From Terrabacter sp. 28 (GTDB lineage: Bacteria; Actinomycetota; Actinomycetes; Actinomycetales; Dermatophilaceae): DNA of 64,000 nucleotides. This document shows, piece after piece, positions 38,132 through 48,025 of the stretch. The translations under genes and the position numbers were made by a program. Below the pieces are notes generated by a model. That model did no database searches. It was not told where the DNA came from and saw nothing but the letters and a program-made list of their open reading frames with translations. Where the stretch lies: NCBI GenBank assembly GCA_000955875.1, contig JYOE01000014.1, positions 93,328-157,327 of the forward strand. The letters run 5' to 3'. Numbering within the stretch: the stretch's first letter is position 1; every line of letters starts with the position of its first letter.

Positions 38132-39598
38132 ATGCGTCGTGACTCCAACTCACCGTCCCAGCGTCGCGGCTGGTTCGCCACCGTCGGGCTCTGCTGCGTG
38201 GTCGCCGTCTCGGCGGCGGCACCTGCTATGGCGAGCGCCGCGCCCGAGCCGCTGGGTGACCCGGTGCCTGATGTTCGGCCCGGGCCGGTCCGGGTCGCGT
38301 TGACCACCGTGACGAACGACGTGCTCGCGCCCGTCGCCGGGATCACGGCCGCAGGGCAGCCGACGCATCTGTACGTCGTCGACCAGGTCGGGTTCCTGTG
38401 GGACGTCCCGGTCGGCAACCGTGCCCAGTGGCCGGTGGGTGCAGCCAAGGTCCTGGACGTGACTGACCTCGTCGTCGGTCCCTCGCGCGACGGGGACGAG
38501 CGCGGGTTCCTCGGTGCCGCGTTCTCGCCCGGATTCGCCAGCGACGGCTTGCTCTACACGTACACCTCGGAAGCCTTCGACGGGTCGGCGGACTACAAGG
38601 TGCCGGTCAGCACCGCCGCCTGCGCTCTGGTCCTGCCCCCGGATCACCAGAGCGTGATCCGTGAGTGGCGAGTGACCTCCAGCCCGGATGGTGGCCTCGT
38701 GGTGGACCGCGCGACGCAGGGTCAGGGCCGTCGTGTCTTCAGCTTCGACCAGCCGCAGTTCAACCACAACGGCGGTGACCTCGACTTCGGACCTGACGGG
38801 CTGCTCTACATCACCTCTGGGGACGGCGGCGGCAAGGACGACCAGGACTGCCAGACCGACTTCGACGCGCGGCCCATGTTCGGCCACCCGGGAGACGGCA
38901 ACGGCCAGAACCTCGCCACCCCGCTCGGGAAGATCCTGCGCATCGACCCCGCCGGGCGCACGTCACGCAACGGCCAGTACGCCATCCCAGGCACCAACCC
39001 GTTCGTCGGCACGGCCGGGGCAGCGCCGGAGGTGTACGCGTACGGCTTCCGCAACCCGTTCCGGGCCTCGTTCGACGGGACCGACCTCTGGGCCGGGGAC
39101 GTCGGGCAGAACGATGTCGAGGAGGTCGACCACGTGGTCGCGGGAGGCAACTACGGGTGGCGCCTGCGTGAGGGGGCGTTCGGGTTCGACCCGGCGGGCT
39201 TCCAGTCCAAGGGTTTCAAGTCCGACGCGTTCGTCTTCGCCCAGCCGCCTCAGCCCGGTCTCGTCGACCCGGTCGCCAACTACGACCACGACGACGGGTC
39301 CGCCGTCATCGGCGGCTTCGTCTACCGCGGCACGGCCATGCCGGCCCTGACCGGCACCTACGTGTTCGGCGACTTCACCCGACGCCTCAACAACCGACAC
39401 GGGCGGCTCTTCGGAGTCGACGTGACCAGCCCGTCGCCCGTCACGGCCGCGAACGTCATCAACGAGCTGCGGGACGGGCCGATCGACGCGGGCATCACCG
39501 GGTTCGGCCAGGACAAAGCCAAGGAGCTCTACGTCCTGACCGTCAACCGGGACGGAACCGGCGGGGCCGTCATGCGCCTAGACCAGGCTCGCCCCTGA
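38132..39598 (+). CDS. Secreted PQQ-dependent sugar dehydrogenase-like protein
   Basis: 488 residues with a signal peptide (WFATVGLCCVVAVSAAAPAMASA). The mature protein is a six-bladed propeller of the soluble glucose dehydrogenase/Hhip-like family: DERGFLGAAFSPGFASDGLLYTYTS, NHNGGDLDFGPDGLLYITSGDGG, GKILRIDPAGR, YAYGFRNPFRASFD and GGNYGWRLREGAFG are family landmarks. It would oxidise sugars or related alcohols outside the cell with PQQ; no PQQ synthesis genes are in the window. ATG at 38132 follows AGGAGC by 7 bases. It is the largest cargo gene of the element. Confidence 0.85.
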   Translation: MRRDSNSPSQRRGWFATVGLCCVVAVSAAAPAMASAAPEPLGDPVPDVRPGPVRVALTTVTNDVLAPVAGITAAGQPTHLYVVDQVGFLWDVPVGNRAQWPVGAAKVLDVTDLVVGPSRDGDERGFLGAAFSPGFASDGLLYTYTSEAFDGSADYKVPVSTAACALVLPPDHQSVIREWRVTSSPDGGLVVDRATQGQGRRVFSFDQPQFNHNGGDLDFGPDGLLYITSGDGGGKDDQDCQTDFDARPMFGHPGDGNGQNLATPLGKILRIDPAGRTSRNGQYAIPGTNPFVGTAGAAPEVYAYGFRNPFRASFDGTDLWAGDVGQNDVEEVDHVVAGGNYGWRLREGAFGFDPAGFQSKGFKSDAFVFAQPPQPGLVDPVANYDHDDGSAVIGGFVYRGTAMPALTGTYVFGDFTRRLNNRHGRLFGVDVTSPSPVTAANVINELRDGPIDAGITGFGQDKAKELYVLTVNRDGTGGAVMRLDQARP

Positions 39599-39718
39599 AC
39601 GAGACGCCAGACCGCATCCTCTTCGGCCACCCGCCGAGCACACCATCGTCGGCCCGCCAGGACCGTGTGTCGGCGAGCGTGCAGCGACCGTAACAGCGCA
39701 GCAGCCCAAACATGCCTC

Positions 39719-39766
39719 CACGTGATCGTGCACGTGATCGTGCACGTGATCGTGCACGTGATCGAC
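39719..39766. repeat. 12-bp tandem repeat (CACGTGATCGTG, about 3.8 copies)
   Basis: Units start at 39719, 39731, 39743 and 39755; the last ends GATCGAC. Each contains the palindromes CACGTG and GATC. It sits in the 192-base gap between the convergent sugar dehydrogenase and haloacid dehalogenase genes. It may serve as a transcript-end structure or be a variable-number repeat. Confidence 0.85.
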
Positions 39767-39790
39767 GCGCACTCGTGCTGGCAGGGTCGC

Positions 39791-40510
39791 TCAGCCCAGC
39801 CGCCGCGCGAGGCTGACGAGATCGCCCGCCTGCACCGTGGCGGCCGTGAAGTAACGCGGGTAGCGCTGCGCCCTCCGGTTCAGCCACCCGGTTCGAAGGC
39901 CAGCCCGGGCAGCGCCGTCGATGTCCCAAGGGTGCACCGCGACCAGCATGGCCTCACTGGGTGTCACACGGCAGGCCTGAAGCGCGTAGGCGTAGGACGC
40001 AGGGTGCGGCTTCCACGCGCCTGCATCCTGCACGCTCAGCAGCGCCTCGAACGCGTCCGTCAAGCCAGCGCGTGCCACCAAACCCTCGGCAACGCTGGCC
40101 GACCCGTTGCTGAGGGTCGCCATGCGCACCCCCAGCTCGCTGAGCGCCCGCACCCCCTCCACAACGTCAGAGTGCACGGTCAACGAGCTGAACGTTGCCA
40201 TGACGTCGTCGACCAAGGGCTCCAGGTCGGTTCCACCGGTGCCCTCCGTACTGGAACCCGAGTTGCGCGCGGCGGCCAGCCGCACCCTGAGCGCCTCGGA
40301 AGCGACATCGGCGAAGGCGGGGTTCACGCCGACAGAGGTCAATGCGAACCCGTCGCGCAAGAGAGAGGCGAACCACGGCTCGACCGCGCCCGAACCGAGC
40401 CCGACCCGCTCGAAGCTGTCCGCGAGCGGCGACATGTCACTCAAGGTCTCGTTGACGTCGAAGAAGACAACCGACGGAGTCGAGGCTGCTACTGAGGCAG
40501 GCGTGGTCAT
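39791..40510 (-). CDS. Haloacid dehalogenase type II (HAD superfamily)
   Basis: 239 residues. HAD motif I is VVFFDVNETLSDM with the nucleophile Asp at about residue 16; motif II is MATLSNGSASVAE; motif III lysine is in AWKPHPASYAYAL; motif IV is VAVHPWDIDGA. The FDVNETL form is typical of L-2-haloacid dehalogenases, which hydrolyse 2-haloacids to hydroxyacids. ATG at 40510 after AAGAAGGG. Minus strand within the element, convergent with the sugar dehydrogenase. Confidence 0.88.
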   Translation of the reverse strand: MTTPASVAASTPSVVFFDVNETLSDMSPLADSFERVGLGSGAVEPWFASLLRDGFALTSVGVNPAFADVASEALRVRLAAARNSGSSTEGTGGTDLEPLVDDVMATFSSLTVHSDVVEGVRALSELGVRMATLSNGSASVAEGLVARAGLTDAFEALLSVQDAGAWKPHPASYAYALQACRVTPSEAMLVAVHPWDIDGAARAGLRTGWLNRRAQRYPRYFTAATVQAGDLVSLARRLG

Positions 40511-41074
40511 GTACGCGTCCCTTCTTTCTGGCGATGTACCGCGAGGCCCCGTTTGCGAGGACAACTGTTCCCGGTCCGTACCCGAAACGCCGATACCGGG
40601 AGGCCGACCGCCGGTGGTTTGGTCTGCCACGACTTCATCGCTCGTTCGGGTGCGACGAATGCAGGCCAAAGCCAACGCCCGCACAGCGGCATGTGGGTGA
40701 AACTTCGACCGCGCGACACGCGGCGTGTTTCTTCGTGGATCGGCCCTTGAGCGTGGATGGTGGGAGTGCGGACATACCTACACAAAAACCTGAACTGACA
40801 AATCTGCGGGCTTGATGCCCTGGGGGTCGGCTCCCCACCCCGGCCAGATGCCATACACACGAATAGCCGCCACACACACAGACACGCATCTTCTGGTCCG
40901 CCAACTTCTTCGTGACCTTTGACGTGGTCGGCGTGTGAGCAACCCGCGGCGCCGGCATCTCCTTCTCGGGACAACGCTTTCAGTGGCCGCCCTTCTGGAC
41001 CGGGTGTGTCGTACAGCGCGGGTTGCACTAGCTGCACGGCACACCCACCCGGAACAGGGAGGGGGGTGGCCGAG
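40511..41074. other. Divergent intergenic region upstream of rep
   Basis: 564 bases between the dehalogenase (minus) and the replication initiator (plus). No credible gene. It is AT-richer around 40770-40800 (CACAAAAACCTGAACTGACA) and 40855-40890 (repeated CACACA), as expected for promoters or the replication origin region of a rolling-circle element; the origin itself is not identified. Confidence 0.4.
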
Positions 41075-42631
41075 ATGAGCCGGGCTACACGGGACCGAGT
41101 CTGGGACGCCGTCCCCCTGCACCCCCAGCACGCCGATGATGGTTCGGACCGTGAGGGCCACCCACTCGACCTAAGCCACCTCGACGCCGCCACCGAGGGG
41201 CAGGTCATCGCCCGGCTGGTGTCGCGGGACTTCGACGCCTGGTCCGAGGCGGCCTCCCGGGTTGGCCAATGCGCCAGACCGATTCGGCTGCACGGCTCGT
41301 CCCGAACGGTCGACGCGGTGACCGGCGAGGTGTTCTCGAGCTTCTCCTCGGCCGACAGCCCACTCGGGGTCCTGCACGTCCGCTGCGGCAACCGGCGCGC
41401 CGCCGACTGCCCGTCGTGCTCGCGCGTCTACGCGGCCGACACGTTCCACCTGATCCGGGCCGGCGTCGTCGGTGGCAAAGGCATCCCCGTCGCGGTGTCG
41501 GAGAACCCGCTCGTGTTCGCGACCCTCACCGCGCCCTCCTTCGGCCCGGTCCACGGCACTCGCAACGGCCGCCGCTGCCGCCCCTACCGAGCCAAGGAAC
41601 AAGCGGACCGCTGCGCGCACGGCCGGCCCACGGTGTGCCACGCCACCCACGTCGACGGCGATCCGCTCCTCGGGCAGCCCTTGTGCGGCGACTGCTACGA
41701 CTATCCCTCGCACATCGTGTGGCAGTGGTGGCCGCCCGAGCTGTGGCGCCGGTTCACCATCGCCCTACGCCGCGTCCTGGCGCGAATGCTCGGGATCAGC
41801 CCGCACCTGCTCGCCCAGGTCGCGACCGTCCAGTTCGCCAAGGTTGCCGAGTACCAGCTGCGTGGCCTCGTCCACTTCCACGCCCTGATCCGCGTCGACG
41901 GCAAGGCCACCGACACGGACTCCCACGCGGCGGTCCCGGCCGGGATCACCGCCGCCTTGCTCTCGTTGGCGATCGAGACCGCGGCCGCCACGGTGTGGTT
42001 CGACGCCCCGCCCCTATTCGGCGGCGACCTGGTCCGCCGGCTCCAGCTCGGCAGCCAGGTCGACGCCCGCCCGGTCCGCGACGCCCACCGGACCGACGAC
42101 CCCGACACGCAGCTCGAAGCCGAGCAGGTCGCCGGCTACCTCGCGAAGTACGCGACGAAGTCCGCGACCGACTCGACCGACACGGCCAGCCCGCACCTGC
42201 ACCGGCTCCGCTCGACCATCGCCCAGACCGTCGCCCGGCAGCAGCTCGAGGCGGCCGCCACCGACCAGGCGATGGCCGAGCACCCGTACGCGCTGCTCGG
42301 CAAGTGGGCGCACATGCTCGGGTTCCGCGGACACTTCTCCTCCAAGTCCCGCCGCTACAGCGTCACCCTCGGCCGGCTGCGACGCGCCCGGGTCCGGTTC
42401 CAGCGCCGCCTCGCCGCGGCCAAGGTCGAGGGGCGCACGCTCGAGGCCCGTGAGCTCGAGGATCTCCTCGAGGACGAGGACACCGAGACCACCCTCGTCG
42501 TCGGCCACTGGACCTATGCCGGATCCGGGTGGGACACCGACGGCGACGCCGAACTCGCCAAAGCTGCTGCCGCCCGCGCGCGTGAGTACGCACAGGAACG
42601 AACAGCCCAGCGCAAAGAGAAGTCCAACTGA
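41075..42631 (+). CDS. repSA: RepSA-type replication initiator
   Basis: 518 residues, resembling the rolling-circle initiator of pSAM2-like elements. An N-terminal zinc-binding region has paired cysteines (CGNRRAADCPSC, then CAHG and CGDCYDYP). The metal-binding HUH-like motif is LRGLVHFHALIRVDG (about residue 275) and the tyrosine motif is VAGYLAKYATKS (about 355). The C-terminus is helical and charged. It nicks the origin after excision. ATG at 41075 after a GGGAGGGGGG purine run; GTG at 41066 is an alternative. The excisionase follows after 15 bases. Confidence 0.88.
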   Translation: MSRATRDRVWDAVPLHPQHADDGSDREGHPLDLSHLDAATEGQVIARLVSRDFDAWSEAASRVGQCARPIRLHGSSRTVDAVTGEVFSSFSSADSPLGVLHVRCGNRRAADCPSCSRVYAADTFHLIRAGVVGGKGIPVAVSENPLVFATLTAPSFGPVHGTRNGRRCRPYRAKEQADRCAHGRPTVCHATHVDGDPLLGQPLCGDCYDYPSHIVWQWWPPELWRRFTIALRRVLARMLGISPHLLAQVATVQFAKVAEYQLRGLVHFHALIRVDGKATDTDSHAAVPAGITAALLSLAIETAAATVWFDAPPLFGGDLVRRLQLGSQVDARPVRDAHRTDDPDTQLEAEQVAGYLAKYATKSATDSTDTASPHLHRLRSTIAQTVARQQLEAAATDQAMAEHPYALLGKWAHMLGFRGHFSSKSRRYSVTLGRLRRARVRFQRRLAAAKVEGRTLEARELEDLLEDEDTETTLVVGHWTYAGSGWDTDGDAELAKAAAARAREYAQERTAQRKEKSN

Positions 42632-42646
42632 GAGAGGCAGATTGAA

Positions 42647-42832
42647 GTGAAGACGACATTTGTTCCGCTGCTCAAGGTGGCGGAGGTTGCTGAGTATCTA
42701 GGCGTCCCGGTCCAGACGCTCTACGACTGGCGGATGCGCAAGCGCGGACCGCGGGCGGTCAAGGTCGGGCGCCACCTGCGCTACCGGCCCGAGGACGTGG
42801 AGCGCTGGCTCGACGAGCAGACGGCGGCGTGA
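42647..42832 (+). CDS. xis: Excisionase (MerR-like helix-turn-helix)
   Basis: 61 residues: LLKVAEVAEYLGVPVQTLYDW then RMRKRGPRAVKVGRHLRYRPEDVERWLDE, a standard HTH_17 excisionase. It bends attachment-site DNA and directs the integrase toward excision. GTG start after AGAGAGG. Located between repSA and int with one base to the int start, the usual order in AICEs. Confidence 0.93.
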   Translation: MKTTFVPLLKVAEVAEYLGVPVQTLYDWRMRKRGPRAVKVGRHLRYRPEDVERWLDEQTAA

Positions 42833-42833
42833 G

Positions 42834-44033
42834 ATGCCTCGTGAGCGTCTGAAGCCTGGCGAGTGGGGTGAGATCTCGACAGCCCGGGTGTCGGCCAGTC
42901 CGATCCGGCACCGCGCACGGGCCCGACTTCGTGGTCAGGATGGGCGCGTCCGCGTGGTCGAGCGCATCGGTAGGACGCGCCGAGCTGCCGTCGAGTCGCG
43001 CACGGAGGCGCTGGAGGAGCTCGCACGGGCAGCCGGCGAGGGTGGTCTGACGCGCCAGGACACCTTCGACGCCGCCGCGCGAGCCTGGCTGGGTGAGATC
43101 GCCCGGTTGGTGGAGAGTGGCCAGCGCTCCGCGGGGACCTTGGAGACGTACACGCGCGCCCTGGACGGCCACGTCCTGCCGGCGTTGGGCGGGCTACGGC
43201 TGGGACAGGTGACGACACCGGCCGTCAACCGCGTCATCGTCGACCTTCACACGATGGTCGGGGCAGCGACGGCGCGTACCTGTCGCTCCATCGTCTCGGG
43301 CGTGATGGGCCGCGCTGTCCGCCACGGCGCCGTGCCGGTGAACCCGGCCCGCGACGTCGAGCGTCTGCGATCGCGGCCGAAGCGTCAGCCTAGAGCTCTG
43401 ACGGTCGCCGAACGGACGCAGTGGTTCGTCGGAGTGGCAGCCGACAGGAAGGCGATGGAGCGCGACATCCTCGACCTGTCCGCGTTCCTGCTGGCGACCG
43501 GTCTCCGTATCGGCGAGGCACTGGCGGTGATCTGGTCCGAGATCGACTTCGACACCTCGACGGTCACCGTGTCGTCGACCCTGATTCGCGTCACCGGACG
43601 AGGGCTGATCCGGAAGGGCACGAAGTCGGACGCCGGCCAGCGTCGGCTCCTGCTCCCTGGCTGGTGCGTGGCGATGCTGCACCGTCGCGCGCAAACCCTC
43701 TACGACCCGGTCCGTCCGGTGTTCGGCACGATCGACGGCGACTTCCGCGACCCACGCAACGTGAGCCGGTTCCTCAAAGAGGCTCGCGAGGCGGTCGGCC
43801 TGGAGTGGGTGACGGCGCACGCCTGGCGCAAGACGACGGCGACCGTCCTCGACGAGATGGGCGCGACGGGTCGCATGATCGCCGACCAGCTGGGCCACAC
43901 GCGCGTCTCGATGGCTCAGGACGTCTACCTGGGCCGCGGCCTCGTCGACCCTCGGGTGCTGGCCGCGCTGGAGTCGGTGGACCCGCTCCGTGGCCTCGCC
44001 ACGGCCGAAAAAGGTGGGCAAAGCGGTGGGTGA
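42834..44033 (+). CDS. int: Tyrosine-type site-specific integrase
   Basis: 399 residues. The N-terminal arm-binding region (about 10-60), SAM-like core-binding domain (about 75-165) and catalytic domain (about 185-385) are in order. Catalytic residues: Arg in ATGLRIGEAL, Lys near GLIRKGTKSD, HxxR in TAHAWRKTT, the second His in QLGHTRVSM and the Tyr nucleophile in AQDVYLGRG. It recombines attP with the tRNA-Thr gene whose 3' end lies 44 bases beyond its stop. All catalytic residues are present, so integration and excision appear possible. Confidence 0.95.
   Translation: MPRERLKPGEWGEISTARVSASPIRHRARARLRGQDGRVRVVERIGRTRRAAVESRTEALEELARAAGEGGLTRQDTFDAAARAWLGEIARLVESGQRSAGTLETYTRALDGHVLPALGGLRLGQVTTPAVNRVIVDLHTMVGAATARTCRSIVSGVMGRAVRHGAVPVNPARDVERLRSRPKRQPRALTVAERTQWFVGVAADRKAMERDILDLSAFLLATGLRIGEALAVIWSEIDFDTSTVTVSSTLIRVTGRGLIRKGTKSDAGQRRLLLPGWCVAMLHRRAQTLYDPVRPVFGTIDGDFRDPRNVSRFLKEAREAVGLEWVTAHAWRKTTATVLDEMGATGRMIADQLGHTRVSMAQDVYLGRGLVDPRVLAALESVDPLRGLATAEKGGQSGG
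44012..44033. repeat. 22-bp repeat, right copy (end of int)
   Basis: Identical to 33143-33164. This copy encodes the last residues of the integrase and its stop codon, 43 bases before attR. Confidence 0.75.
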
Positions 44034-44076
44034 CGCGCGCTTGAGCGCGACTCGCGCCACGTATCCGCAGGTCAGA

Positions 44077-44114
44077 GAGCTGGCGGGGGGACTCGAACCC
44101 CCAACCACCTGTTT
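44077..44114. repeat. attR within tRNA-Thr
   Basis: 38 bases repeated at 32986-33024; here they form the T arm, variable loop and anticodon-stem part of the intact tRNA gene. The crossover lies somewhere in this segment. Confidence 0.9.
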
Positions 44115-44150
44115 ACAAGACAGGTGCGCTGCCAATTGCGCCACGCCAGC
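44078..44150 (-). tRNA. tRNA-Thr (anticodon TGT)
   Basis: Read on the minus strand: 7-bp acceptor stem GCTGGCG/CGCCAGC, D arm with GCGCAATTGGCAGCGC, anticodon stem CCTGT/ACAGG with loop CTTGTAA (anticodon TGT), T stem GGGGG/CCCCC with loop TTCGAGT, discriminator base T, CCA not encoded. 73 bases. It is the integration target of the element. Confidence 0.96.
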
Positions 44151-44212
44151 ACGCCCGCGACACAGACGCCGCGGACGGGCGAAAGCGTAACCGAGGCGGA
44201 CGGCATACGCCC

Positions 44213-44266
44213 AAAAAAAGGGGGACGGCCCCGCGCAACCCAGGGGTTGGTCGCGCGAGGCCGTCC
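44213..44266 (-). terminator. Intrinsic terminator of rpf with T7 tract
   Basis: GGACGGCC (44223-44230) pairs with GGCCGTCC (44259-44266), extended after one mismatch by 5 more pairs (44232-44236 with 44253-44257). On the minus strand the hairpin is followed by seven T (44219-44213). It lies 20 bases after the rpf stop. Confidence 0.9.
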
Positions 44267-44286
44267 GGTTCAGTTCTACCAGCAAC

Positions 44287-45393
<1,107 letters not shown>

Positions 45394-47217
45394 TCAGCGG
45401 CCGAGCGGGTTGCTCCCGAAGGGTGCCCAGGTGAGGCTCTCACCGGCCTGCAGCGCGACGAGCGCGACGACGACGCCGGCGACGGCGAGCACCAGGGTGA
45501 CCGCCTGGTTGGCGATGCCGGCGGGCACGATCCGGCGCGCCATCGAGCGCGACCCGCGACGCAGCGACGCCCCTCCGGGCCCCCACCAGAGCACGAGCAG
45601 ACCGACGGCGCCGCCGACGGCCAGCGTGAGCGGCGCGCCCGGCCCGAGCTCGGTGCCCTGCGTGCCGGCGAGCAGCAACGCGACCGCGTAGATGCTGGCC
45701 AGTGCGACCGCGACGGGGAGCAGGAGACCGACGGCCGTCGCCACGGTGCCGACGACGAGGTGCCAGGGGCTCGAGACGACCGCGAAGGGCACGTCGCTGC
45801 GCCTGCGGCCGTAGTCGTAGCGGCGCAGCACGAGTGCCGTCACCGAGCGGTCGGTGGCGCGGGCGAGCGCCGAGAGCACGACGAGCGCGACGAGCGCTGC
45901 GCCCGGCCAGGCCATGAGTGCCCCCGTCCAGGCGACCGCGACGGCCGCGAGCAGCCCGCTACGCATCGGCAGCCCGATGCGAGGGTCTCCCTCGCGCTCG
46001 ACGACCTCGTCGACGCCGTCCCACTCGTCCTCGGGCCAGTAGTCGGAGGCGCCGTGTCGCTCGTCGTAGGCCTCCGCGCCGCCCCAGTCGCCGTCGGGCT
46101 CGTCGTCCCACCTGCCTGCGTATGCCGCCTGCCCGGGTGCCGCCGCCGGCACCCCGCTCGGGGGTGGTGCCCACCGCGCCGGGTCGGCTGCGGGCTGGAC
46201 GGCCGTCGCGCCGACCGGTGGCATGACGGCGGTGCTGTGCCCTTCGACGACCTGGGTGTCCCCCGGCCCCGAAGGTGGGGCACCGGCTCGGCCGGTGTCC
46301 CAGACCCCACCGCTCGGCGTCGGCACGGTCGCGGCGCGCCCGGCGGCATACAGCTCGAGGGCTGCGAGCACCTCGTCGGCGTGGGGTCGGCGCGACGGGT
46401 CGGGCGAGAGGGACGCGCGCAGCAGCGGGACCAGGCGCGGGTCGACGCCCTCGAGATCGACGTCACCCGCGCGCACGCGTGCGAGCACGGCGTCCATGCG
46501 GGCGCGGCCGAACGGCGGGCGCCCCGACGCGGCATACGTGATCGTGGCGGCCCAGCCCCACCAGTCGGTGGCGTCGGTGATCGCGGCCCCCTCGACGAGC
46601 TCGGGCGACAGGTAGCCGGGCGTGCCCATGACCAGGCCGCCCACCGTGTGGCGCACGTCGTCCTGCAGGTGGGCGATGCCGAAGTCGATGAGCACCGGCT
46701 CGCCGTCCTCGATGAGGACGTTGCCCGGCTTGATGTCGCGGTGCACGACACCGCACGCGTGGATGGACCGGACCGCCTCGGCGATGCCGCGCGCGACGCG
46801 CACCAGCTGCGCCGGCTCCATGGGCCCGTGGTCCTCCACGACCTCGTCGAGGGCGGGACCCGGCACGTAGCGGGTGACGATGTAGGGACGCGGCGCCATG
46901 ACGTCGGCGTCGATGACGGTGGCGACGCGGGCGTCGCGGATGCGCGAGAGCGTCTCGACCTCGCGGGCGAGCCGCTGGCGGGCGTCGGCGTCGTGCGCGA
47001 CGTGGGCCCGCAGGACCTTGATGGCGACCGCGCGACCGCGCGGGTCGAGGGCGAGGTGGACCACGCCCATGCCGCCCTCGCCGATCTCCTCGATGAGGCG
47101 GTAGCGCCCGATGCGCGGGGCGGTTCCCGGGCCGCCGGGTGCGCCCACGGGCACACCGCCGGTGCGTGCGCCGGCGCGCGGGCTGGGAACCCGCTCGGTC
47201 CGGTCGTACGCAGTCAT
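45394..47217 (-). CDS. Membrane-anchored Ser/Thr protein kinase (PknB-like)
   Basis: 607 residues. The kinase domain (about 38-295) has GRYRLIEEIGEGGMGVVHLA, the lysine of AVAIKVLRAH, catalytic loop VVHRDIKPGNVLIE and DFG (VLIDFGIAHL), then GTPGYLSPE. A proline/alanine-rich linker (about 300-430) leads to four hydrophobic helices at the C-terminus (for example MRSGLLAAVAVAWTGALMAW and HLVVGTVATAVGLLLPVAVAL). Unlike PknB there are no external PASTA repeats. Start ATG 47217 after TAGGGGC. All catalytic residues are present. Target unknown. Confidence 0.92.
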   Translation of the reverse strand: MTAYDRTERVPSPRAGARTGGVPVGAPGGPGTAPRIGRYRLIEEIGEGGMGVVHLALDPRGRAVAIKVLRAHVAHDADARQRLAREVETLSRIRDARVATVIDADVMAPRPYIVTRYVPGPALDEVVEDHGPMEPAQLVRVARGIAEAVRSIHACGVVHRDIKPGNVLIEDGEPVLIDFGIAHLQDDVRHTVGGLVMGTPGYLSPELVEGAAITDATDWWGWAATITYAASGRPPFGRARMDAVLARVRAGDVDLEGVDPRLVPLLRASLSPDPSRRPHADEVLAALELYAAGRAATVPTPSGGVWDTGRAGAPPSGPGDTQVVEGHSTAVMPPVGATAVQPAADPARWAPPPSGVPAAAPGQAAYAGRWDDEPDGDWGGAEAYDERHGASDYWPEDEWDGVDEVVEREGDPRIGLPMRSGLLAAVAVAWTGALMAWPGAALVALVVLSALARATDRSVTALVLRRYDYGRRRSDVPFAVVSSPWHLVVGTVATAVGLLLPVAVALASIYAVALLLAGTQGTELGPGAPLTLAVGGAVGLLVLWWGPGGASLRRGSRSMARRIVPAGIANQAVTLVLAVAGVVVALVALQAGESLTWAPFGSNPLGR

Positions 47218-47387
47218 GCCCCTACGGTATGCGACCAACCCGTGCACGCCGGAACCCCGCGACAGCGTGCCGCGGTTGTCCTGGTTCGTCCGACCTGTCG
47301 TGGCAGGCCTCCCGCCCGCTGAGGCGGCCTCCGTCAGCGTGGCACCTCGTCGGCGCGTCGGCGCGTCGGCTGGTCAGCGCCCCTGCG

Positions 47388-47819
47388 TCAACTCGTGATG
47401 TAGTCGCGCAGCTGGTCGCGCTCGGACTGCAGCTCGGACAGGCGGTGCTTGACGATGTCGCCGATGCTGACGATCGCCGCGAGGCGGCCGTCGGCGTCGA
47501 CGATGGGCACGTGGCGCACCCGCATCTCGGTCATCGTGCCGGCGAGGTCGGCGATGTTGTCGCTCGCCTGGCCCGTGGTCACGTCGCTCGTCATGATCTG
47601 CGAGACGGGTGCGTCGAGGATGCTCGGGCCGGTGCCGTGCAGGTGACGCACGATGTCGCGCTCGCTCACGATGCCGTCGACGGCCCCACCGTCGGTGCTC
47701 ACGACCACGGCGCCGATACCGTGCTCGTCGAGCAGGGCGAGCAGGGTCGCCACGGTCTCGTCGGGCTTGATGGTGATGACCTCGCTGCCCTTGTTGCGCA
47801 GCACGTCGGAAATCTTCAC
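47388..47819 (-). CDS. CBS-domain protein
   Basis: 143 residues made of two CBS motifs: residues about 5-65 (VLRNKGSEVITIKPDETVATLLALL...IVSERDIVRHL) and about 72-130 (VSQIMTSDVTTGQASDNIADLAGTM...VSIGDIVKHRL). CBS pairs bind adenosine nucleotides and regulate partners; no partner is fused here. GTG at 47819 follows GAAGGAG. Stand-alone gene, divergent from otsA. Confidence 0.93.
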   Translation of the reverse strand: MKISDVLRNKGSEVITIKPDETVATLLALLDEHGIGAVVVSTDGGAVDGIVSERDIVRHLHGTGPSILDAPVSQIMTSDVTTGQASDNIADLAGTMTEMRVRHVPIVDADGRLAAIVSIGDIVKHRLSELQSERDQLRDYITS

Positions 47820-48025
47820 GGCGACTCCTTCACCTCGGCGCGTTGCCCTCGGCGGTCGTGCGACGACCGCCAGAGATGCCCTGACTTGACCCTAGAGCGG
47901 GACCGCATCGGGCGCCACCGTTCCGTCGTTAGAGTGAGACCGAATCGCCGTGCCCTCGTCGTCCGGACTGCCCCGGGAGGGTACGCACCGGGTTGAGTCC
48001 CCCTCGAACCGCAGGAGCTGATTGG

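Larger units (their letters stand above)
32986..44114. mobile_element. Integrated AICE-like element in tRNA-Thr
   Basis: About 11.1 kb bounded by direct repeats of the tRNA-Thr 3' half (32986-33024 and 44077-44114). At the right end the order is repSA-like initiator, excisionase, tyrosine integrase, attR/tRNA, as in pSAM2-type actinomycete integrative elements. Cargo: decayed aldo/keto reductase, secreted protein, IS110 remnant, DeoC-like, SnoaL-like, PQQ-type sugar dehydrogenase, haloacid dehalogenase. No TraB/FtsK-like, Spd or other transfer gene is visible, so conjugation would need help or has been lost. The word GTATGCC, common in the flanks, is absent inside. Confidence 0.85.

Noticed and set aside
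39570..39929. Minus ORF with HDHV repeats over the 12-base tandem repeat
   Set aside because: The repeat gives a repetitive peptide in this frame, but the frame runs antisense into both neighbouring genes and has no start signal.
47993..48025. TTG start of otsA at 47993
   Set aside because: GTG at 48026 has AGGAGC at good spacing and gives the normal family N-terminus; the extra 11 residues are not family sequence.
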